From: Solwaraspora sp. WMMD791
GTDB taxonomy: Bacteria > Actinomycetota > Actinomycetes > Mycobacteriales > Micromonosporaceae
Assembly (NCBI RefSeq): GCF_029581195.1
Contig: NZ_CP120737.1
Location: forward strand, 3,201,001 to 3,265,000
Reading direction: 5' to 3'
DNA: 64,000 bases
How positions within the stretch are numbered: the stretch's first letter is position 1; each line of letters opens with the position of its first letter. The notes under the pieces were generated by a model that was given only the letters and a program-made list of their open reading frames with translations, was not told where the DNA came from and did not search any database. The position numbers were made by a program, and so were the translations under genes. This document shows, one piece after another, positions 59,303-64,000 of this stretch.

Positions 59303-60237
59303 TAGCCCATCGGCCGTTCGGCCACCTCCGCCAACGCCGGTGTGACCTGCGGCTCAGGTGCGCCCCCAGGCCCAGGGGCGCCGTCCGGCTCCCGACGGCG
59401 CCGGGAGAGCAGGCCGTGACGTGGGGCGAAGACCCAGGCCAGCAGGAACACCCCGGTCGCCACCAGCACGACCGTGCCGCCGACCGGCAGGTCGTAACTC
59501 CAGGACAGGTACAACCCCACCAGCGCCGAACCGCCGCCGATCACCGGGGCGAGCAGCATCATCACGCCGAGCCGGTCGGTGAGCAGCCGGGCCGCCGCCG
59601 CCGGGGTGATCAGCAACGCCAGGACCAGAATGTTGCCGATCGTCTGCAACGAGATCACCACAGCCAGGGTGACCAGCACGTACAGCACGATGTCCAGCCA
59701 GAACACCGGCAGCCCGACCGACCGGGCCGACTCCCGGTCGAGGCTGACCGCGACCAGCTCCTTGTGCAGCAGGAACAACACCGTCAGGATCGCCAGGCCG
59801 GTGAAGCCGACCGTGTAGAGGTCCCGGTCCGGGATGCCGGTGATCGAACCGAACAGGAACTGCTGCAGCGAACCGGCGTACCCCGGTGCCTGCGAGATGA
59901 TCACGATTCCCAGGGCGAAGGCTGCCACGAAGAACACCCCGATCAGGGAGTCCTCCTTGAGCCGGCGCCGCTGAGCGAAGACCGCGATCAGCAGGGCGGT
60001 CACGATCCCGGCGACCGCGCCGCCCAGCACCAGGCTGCCCTGCAGTACGAAGGCGACCGCCAGCCCGGGGAACACCGCGTGCGCCACGGCGTCCCCGATG
60101 AACGCCATCCCGCGCAGCACCACGTAGCAGCCGACCACGCCACAGACCACGCTGGACATGACCGCGATCAGCAGCGCCTTCGGCAGGAACGCCAGATCCG
60201 GATTGAGCAGGTCGGCGATGAACTCGGTGATCGGCAT
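59302..60237 (-). CDS. Anchored-repeat-type zinc ABC transporter permease
   Basis: A 311-aa permease of the ZnuB/ABC-3 family with eight to nine transmembrane helices. Conserved segments are GCYVVLRGMAFIGDAVAHAV, ALGIVIISQAPGYAGSLQQ, FLFGSITGIPDRDLYTV and LALLITPAAAARLLTDRLG. The ATG at 60237 overlaps the ATPase stop as TGATG, so the two are translated together. The C-terminal cytoplasmic tail is Pro/Gly/Arg-rich. With the ATPase and substrate-binding protein it forms a probable zinc (or manganese) importer. Confidence 0.92.
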   Translation of the reverse strand: MPITEFIADLLNPDLAFLPKALLIAVMSSVVCGVVGCYVVLRGMAFIGDAVAHAVFPGLAVAFVLQGSLVLGGAVAGIVTALLIAVFAQRRRLKEDSLIGVFFVAAFALGIVIISQAPGYAGSLQQFLFGSITGIPDRDLYTVGFTGLAILTVLFLLHKELVAVSLDRESARSVGLPVFWLDIVLYVLVTLAVVISLQTIGNILVLALLITPAAAARLLTDRLGVMMLLAPVIGGGSALVGLYLSWSYDLPVGGTVVLVATGVFLLAWVFAPRHGLLSRRRREPDGAPGPGGAPEPQVTPALAEVAERPMG

Positions 60238-60992
60238 CAGTCCTCGCCCTCCCCCGCGCCGACCAGACGCAGCAACGGTGACCGTTCGCTGACCCCGAAG
60301 GTGCGCATCCACAGCTGCGGATCCCGCAGCTCGGTCGGCTTGCCCTCGGCGATGACCCGCCGGTTGAGCAGCACCAGCCGGGAGCAGGAGTCCATCGCCC
60401 CGATCAGGTCGTGAGTGGTCATCAACAGCGGCGTACCTTCGGCCGCGAGGCTGGCGAACAGCTCGCCGAGCAGCTCCTGGGTCGGCATGTCCAACCCGGT
60501 GAACGGCTCGTCGAGCAGCAGCAACGCTGGCTGCAACGCCAACGCCCGGGCCACCAGTACCCGCTGGCGCTGGCCGCCGGACAACTCGGCGACCGGCCGG
60601 CGACGCAGGTCGCCCAGGCGTACCCGGTCGATCGCCTCGGCGGTCGCCCGCCAGTCGGCCGCACCCGGTCGCCGCAGCAGCCCGACCCGACCGGTACGGC
60701 CGCTGAGCACCGCCTCCTGCACCGAGATCGGGAACTCCCAGGCGAACTCGTGCCGCTGCGGCACGTACCCGATCGCGCACCGCCCCGGCCGGCTCGGCAC
60801 CCCGTCGACCAGCACCTGCCCCGACCGGGTCCGGATCAACCCGAGCACCGCGCGCAACAGGGTGGTCTTTCCGGCCCCGTTCGGCCCGATCAGCCCGACC
60901 AGCTCCCCCGGGTCGACGTGCAGTCGGACACCGCGCAGCACCGGGCGGCCGCCGAGGTCCACGTCGAGATCGTGTACGGCGAGAGCGGTCAC
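60237..60992 (-). CDS. Anchored-repeat-type zinc ABC transporter ATPase
   Basis: A 251-aa ABC ATPase of the ZnuC type. Walker A is GPNGAGKTT (about 36-44), the signature is LSGGQRQR, Walker B is LLLLDEPFTGLD, and the switch histidine is in MTTHDL. The start is GTG at 60992, overlapping the upstream gene stop as GTGA. The longer open frame is a shadow of the upstream gene. It powers import through the adjacent permease. Confidence 0.94.
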   Translation of the reverse strand: MTALAVHDLDVDLGGRPVLRGVRLHVDPGELVGLIGPNGAGKTTLLRAVLGLIRTRSGQVLVDGVPSRPGRCAIGYVPQRHEFAWEFPISVQEAVLSGRTGRVGLLRRPGAADWRATAEAIDRVRLGDLRRRPVAELSGGQRQRVLVARALALQPALLLLDEPFTGLDMPTQELLGELFASLAAEGTPLLMTTHDLIGAMDSCSRLVLLNRRVIAEGKPTELRDPQLWMRTFGVSERSPLLRLVGAGEGED

Positions 60993-61927
60993 GATCCGGC
61001 ACGCTCCTGTTCGACCCGGCGGCGTACCGCCCGCCCCCGCAGCACGACGGCGACCAGCGCGCCGGCCAGCCCGACGGCGACCACGACGAGGCCGACGACC
61101 AGCCACGGCCCGGCACCGCCGGCGGCGTCGTCGGCCGGCCCGGCGCCATCCGGCCCGGCCGGCGGCGGCGCGGGCGCGACCTCGTCGGGTCGTGCGGCGA
61201 GCGCGTCGTCGGGGCTGGTCGCGTCGCCGACGGCGAACCGTAGATGCCGGGTGGCCGAGACCCGCTCGCCACCGACCAGGTCCGCGCTGACCCGCACGGC
61301 GACCAGGTACACGCCGGGGGTGGTGAACACCCAGTTGGCGTGGGTGTGGGTGTTGACCTCTACCCACATCGGCTGGCCGGGCGGCTCGGCGGAACGCCAC
61401 AGCACCTGCGGTTCACTGAACGTGCCGTCCTGCAGGTACATGACGACCTCGCCGGGGCCGTCCACACCGGCCAGCTCCAGGGTCACGCCCCGGTCGATGG
61501 TCTCCATCACCCGGGGGTCCTGGGTGTTCCAGCCGACCCACACCACGTCGGGGTGCTGCACCTGCGGCACCACGTGCACCTGCGTGCCGGCCGGTACGCC
61601 GAGGAAGCCGTACACCGGATCGTCCGGGACGTCCCGCAGCGCGGCGTCGGTGACCCGCAGCACGGTCCGGTCCGGGTCCCGCCACACCGGCTGCGCGGCG
61701 TCGTCGTGGATCAGCAGGGTCCACTCGTCGTCGACGTAGCGTGGCCCCAGGTCGACGTGGCCGGCGGCGAGCACCGCGGGTTCGTCGGCGACCGGCAGGT
61801 CCGGCGCGATCGACTGGTCCAACACCGGGTCGGGCGACGAGGGCTGGGCGGCGGGCGATGCGGGCTGGGCGGCCAGCGTCATCGCCAGCAGCGCGGACAC
61901 GGCCATCGACAGGCCGATCGACTTCAC
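60989..61927 (-). CDS. Membrane-anchored choice-of-anchor M protein
   Basis: A 312-aa protein with a signal peptide (about 1-25, SMAVSALLAMTLAAQPAS). One choice-of-anchor M repeat (about 50-235) contains GHVDLGPRYVDDEWTLLIHD, GWNTQDPRV and HTHANWVFTTPGVYLVAV. A Pro/Ala/Asp linker and a C-terminal transmembrane helix (WLVVGLVVVAVGLAGALVAV) with an Arg-rich tail follow. It sits between the substrate-binding protein and the ATPase genes, overlapping the latter by 4 bp, so it is an integral part of the transporter operon. GTG at 61927 follows GAGGAGG. Confidence 0.88.
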   Translation of the reverse strand: MKSIGLSMAVSALLAMTLAAQPASPAAQPSSPDPVLDQSIAPDLPVADEPAVLAAGHVDLGPRYVDDEWTLLIHDDAAQPVWRDPDRTVLRVTDAALRDVPDDPVYGFLGVPAGTQVHVVPQVQHPDVVWVGWNTQDPRVMETIDRGVTLELAGVDGPGEVVMYLQDGTFSEPQVLWRSAEPPGQPMWVEVNTHTHANWVFTTPGVYLVAVRVSADLVGGERVSATRHLRFAVGDATSPDDALAARPDEVAPAPPPAGPDGAGPADDAAGGAGPWLVVGLVVVAVGLAGALVAVVLRGRAVRRRVEQERAGS

Positions 61928-61937
61928 TGATGCCTCC

Positions 61938-63512
61938 TCAGGGTGCCAGGCAGTCGAGCAGCGACGCGGCGTTGAACCGCATCAGCTGGACGTAGGTGCG
62001 CACCCGGTCGTCGAACGTGTCGCCGTAGATCTCGCAGACCCGTACGTCGAGGTCGTCGGCGAGTTCGGTCAATGTCGACGACCGCGACCGCAGGCCGGAC
62101 TCCAGGAAGACCGCCGGCACCCGCAGGTTGCGGATCGTCTCGGTGAGCCGGCGCCGGTCGGCCAGGCTCGGCTCGGCACCCGGGTGCGGGGTGACGAACC
62201 CGGAGATCTGCACGTCGTACGCGGCCCCGAGGTAACCGAACGCGTCGTGGGTGGTGATCAGATGCCGCCGGCCGGGTGGAATGAGCGCGATGGTGTCCCG
62301 CACGTGGTCGTCGAGCGCGGTCAGCTCGGCGATGTACGCTGCGGCGCGCTGCCGGTAGTCGGCCGCACCGGCCGGATCCGCCTTGATCAGGGTGTCGCGG
62401 ATCAGTTCGGTGTACGCGACGACGTTGCGGACGTTCTGCCACAGGTGCGGGTCGATCTCGCCGTGTACGTGCTTGCCGAGCACCGCCTGGGGCAGCTGGA
62501 AGATCTCGGTGCCGGGGCGGCCGAGGAAGCGGAAGTCCCGGCCGGCCGGGACCTGGGCGAGGGCCTTGTTCGGCACCTCGATGACGGTGTCGGCCGGGTC
62601 GTGCACCTGCTGGTGGGCCTCGCCGGCGCCGTGCGGGTCGGCGAACAGGTACAGCGACGGCTCGCCGCGTGCCGCCGCGTCGAGGTCGACGGTGATGTCG
62701 GCGTGGCCGCCACGCAGCACGTCGGCCCCGGCCATGCCGGGCACGCTGTGCGGGTCGACGCCGACGGCGAAGGTGAAGGTCTGCTCCCCGAGGGCGACGG
62801 GGCGGCTGTCGGGGGTGACCGCCAGCCGCGCCGACATGGTGAGGCGGTAGACGCCCGGCTCGGTGAACGCCCAGCTCATGTGGGTGTGGGCGTCCGGTGG
62901 CAGGGTGGCGGTGTCGTCCCGGTAGCCGGAGGCGGCGTCGAACCCGTCGGCCGAGTCGAGGTAGACGGCCGGGTTGCCGAACGACTCGGTGAGGTAGGCG
63001 GCCATGGTGCCGGGGCCGGTCACGGTGGTGCTCTGCAGCAGGATGTCGGAGGCCCGGTCGGCGCCGTAGGTCCCGCCGGTGCCACGGACCCGCATGCCGA
63101 GCCAGATCGTGTCGAGCGCGACGTCCTCGACCAGCGGGATGATCTCGGCCGCGTACTTGATGGCACCCTCAGCGAGGGAGATGTTCGGTACGCCGTCGGG
63201 CAGGTTGGCGTCGAGCGCCTTGATGATGGCGTGCTCCTCCAGCAGCAGATAGTTGCTGAAGGCGACGTCGGCGTAGACGACGTTGCGCACGTCGCGCAGC
63301 GACGGCTCGTACGAGTGGGGGTCGGCGCCGTCGGGGACGAGCGAGGCGACCGCGACCCGGTCGCCGCCGACGTTGTCGACCAGGTCCCGCAGGATGCCGG
63401 TGGTGGTGACGACCTGGAGGCGGTCGTCGGTGGCGCTCAGCGTCGGCGGGGCCGCGCAGCCGGCCAGGGCGACGGCCAGCAGGATCGACCCGACGAGCCC
63501 CCGTACGCGCAC
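61938..63512 (-). CDS. Zinc ABC transporter substrate-binding lipoprotein with inserted surface repeat
   Basis: A 524-aa lipoprotein (lipobox LAGC, Cys19). It has a ZnuA/TroA fold split by an insertion. N-lobe: VVTTTGILRDLVDNVGGDRV and the ligand histidine in DPHSYEP. A choice-of-anchor M repeat is then inserted (about 150-375: AHTHMSWAFTEPGVYRLTMS, GHADITVDLD). C-lobe: ligand histidines in HVHGEIDPHLWQNVRN and TTHDAFGYLGAAYDV, then CEIYGDTF. Three histidine ligands favour zinc over manganese. It matches the TIGR03772-type anchored-repeat SBP. GTG at 63512; a Zur-box-like site is 65 bp upstream. Confidence 0.92.
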   Translation of the reverse strand: MRVRGLVGSILLAVALAGCAAPPTLSATDDRLQVVTTTGILRDLVDNVGGDRVAVASLVPDGADPHSYEPSLRDVRNVVYADVAFSNYLLLEEHAIIKALDANLPDGVPNISLAEGAIKYAAEIIPLVEDVALDTIWLGMRVRGTGGTYGADRASDILLQSTTVTGPGTMAAYLTESFGNPAVYLDSADGFDAASGYRDDTATLPPDAHTHMSWAFTEPGVYRLTMSARLAVTPDSRPVALGEQTFTFAVGVDPHSVPGMAGADVLRGGHADITVDLDAAARGEPSLYLFADPHGAGEAHQQVHDPADTVIEVPNKALAQVPAGRDFRFLGRPGTEIFQLPQAVLGKHVHGEIDPHLWQNVRNVVAYTELIRDTLIKADPAGAADYRQRAAAYIAELTALDDHVRDTIALIPPGRRHLITTHDAFGYLGAAYDVQISGFVTPHPGAEPSLADRRRLTETIRNLRVPAVFLESGLRSRSSTLTELADDLDVRVCEIYGDTFDDRVRTYVQLMRFNAASLLDCLAP

Positions 63513-63576
63513 TGTCCCACCCGCCTTCCCATCGTCCCCGCGCCGCTGCGCCTTCGCGTCCCGCACGGTAGCACGC

Positions 63577-63595
63577 AAACGATAATCGTTGTCAT
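63577..63595. promoter_or_regulatory. Zur-box-like site 3
   Basis: Minus strand: ATGACAACGATTATCGTTT, 65 bp before the substrate-binding protein start. It is the best match to the consensus ATGAMAACSATTRTCGTT shared by the three sites. Confidence 0.75.
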
Positions 63596-63663
63596 ACCCG
63601 TTTCGGCGTGCAGCCGGTGCCGACCGTGGTCACGGTCGACACCGACTGGACGTACCGGCAAGG

Positions 63664-64000
63664 TCAGCCGACCTCGAAGGTGAACTCCTCGGTGGCGCTC
63701 ACCGTCTGGCCGTTCGACGCCCGTACGCCGCTGACCTCGAACGTCGCCACGTAGGTGCCGGCGGCGTCGAAGCCCCAGTTGACATGGGCGTGGGTGTTGC
63801 GGTTGACGTTGAGGCTGTCCGGCAGCCCGTTGCCGCTGTCGAACAGCACGGTGGGGGTGCCGCCGGAGGCGGTGAAGACGCTGAAGCCGCCGGGGCCCTG
63901 CACCTCGGTCAGTTTGACCGTGACCCGGTTGAACTGCAGGGCGCCGCTGGCGACACCGGTGGTGTCCCAGCCGGCCCAGAGCAGGCCGGCGGTGTTGGTC
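63664..64000 (-). CDS. Choice-of-anchor M surface protein, 3' part only
   Basis: The last 112 codons of a gene whose start lies beyond the window. The sequence contains VQGPGGFSVFTASGG, LPDSLNVNRNTHAHVNWGFD and GTYVATFEVSGV, the C-terminal half of a choice-of-anchor M repeat, and ends directly after FTFEVG without an anchor. It is a further member of the same surface-repeat family as the downstream transporter genes. Confidence 0.85.
   Translation of the reverse strand, partial: TNTAGLLWAGWDTTGVASGALQFNRVTVKLTEVQGPGGFSVFTASGGTPTVLFDSGNGLPDSLNVNRNTHAHVNWGFDAAGTYVATFEVSGVRASNGQTVSATEEFTFEVG

Noticed and set aside
62184-63683. 499-codon plus-strand frame opposite the substrate-binding protein
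   Set aside because: Val/Gly/Arg-rich shadow of the lipoprotein gene, whose motifs and lipobox are clear.

Overview
The window is chromosomal DNA of a very GC-rich actinobacterium. GTG and TTG starts are frequent, Shine-Dalgarno sequences are GGAGG-like, and the conserved order argS-lysA-hom-thrC ... thrB-rho-rpmE-prfA-prmC-tsaC ... atpIBEFHAGD(C) is the one known from Streptomyces and Micromonosporaceae. Protein character (LCP protein, DUF2550, DUF3105, DUF305, CE15-CBM2 secreted enzyme) points to Micromonosporaceae, possibly Micromonospora or a relative. This is an inference, since no 16S rRNA gene is present.

Region 1 (1-19.6 kb) is core housekeeping, almost all on the minus strand: AtpI- and AtpZ-like proteins and the whole F1Fo ATP synthase, tRNA modification (tsaC), release factor 1 and its methylase (prfA, prmC), ribosomal protein L31 (rpmE), Rho and homoserine kinase. 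Two oddities stand out. An LCP cell-wall ligase gene with a strong terminator sits between atpD and atpC, and AtpC lacks the C-terminal helical domain.

Region 2 (19.6-26.5 kb) is an efflux/membrane block that separates thrB from thrC: SPFH protein plus ribbon-helix-helix partner, MFS exporter, and RND exporter with divergent MarR regulator and a perfect palindromic operator. Region 3 (26.5-34.8 kb) returns to core genes (thrC, hom, lysA, argS), then DUF3105 and DUF305 proteins, a DDE-defective IS630-like protein and tRNA-Arg(CCG).

Region 4 (34.8-38.04 kb) looks like a decayed integrative element. It runs from tRNA-Arg to a 49-bp imperfect copy of the tRNA 3' half and carries a GntR-UTRA regulator with twin operators, an EamA transporter and an unusual XRE-UTRA chimeric regulator, but no integrase.

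Region 5 (38-54 kb) is accessory metabolism: methyltransferase, SCP2 protein, XRE/methionine aminopeptidase pair, CE15 glucuronoyl esterase with CBM2, subtilase, NB-ARC/TPR regulator, DoxX-like protein, catalase, phosphoesterase-LamG protein, TetR/haloperoxidase pair with twin operators, and a sensory-rhodopsin-transducer-like protein.

Region 6 (54-64 kb, continuing past the window) appears to be a zinc-starvation locus. It holds a cysteine-free L31 paralogue, a histidine-rich protein, and an anchored-repeat-type ABC transporter (substrate-binding protein, ATPase, permease). Several secreted proteins carry choice-of-anchor M repeats; one has a WxL-like tail, and there is a DUF916 partner and an LPxTG-type wall protein. 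Three near-identical 19-bp sites that look like Zur boxes precede rpmE2, the WxL-like gene and the substrate-binding protein gene. Together they suggest a coordinated cell-surface zinc capture system and form the most interesting part of the window.
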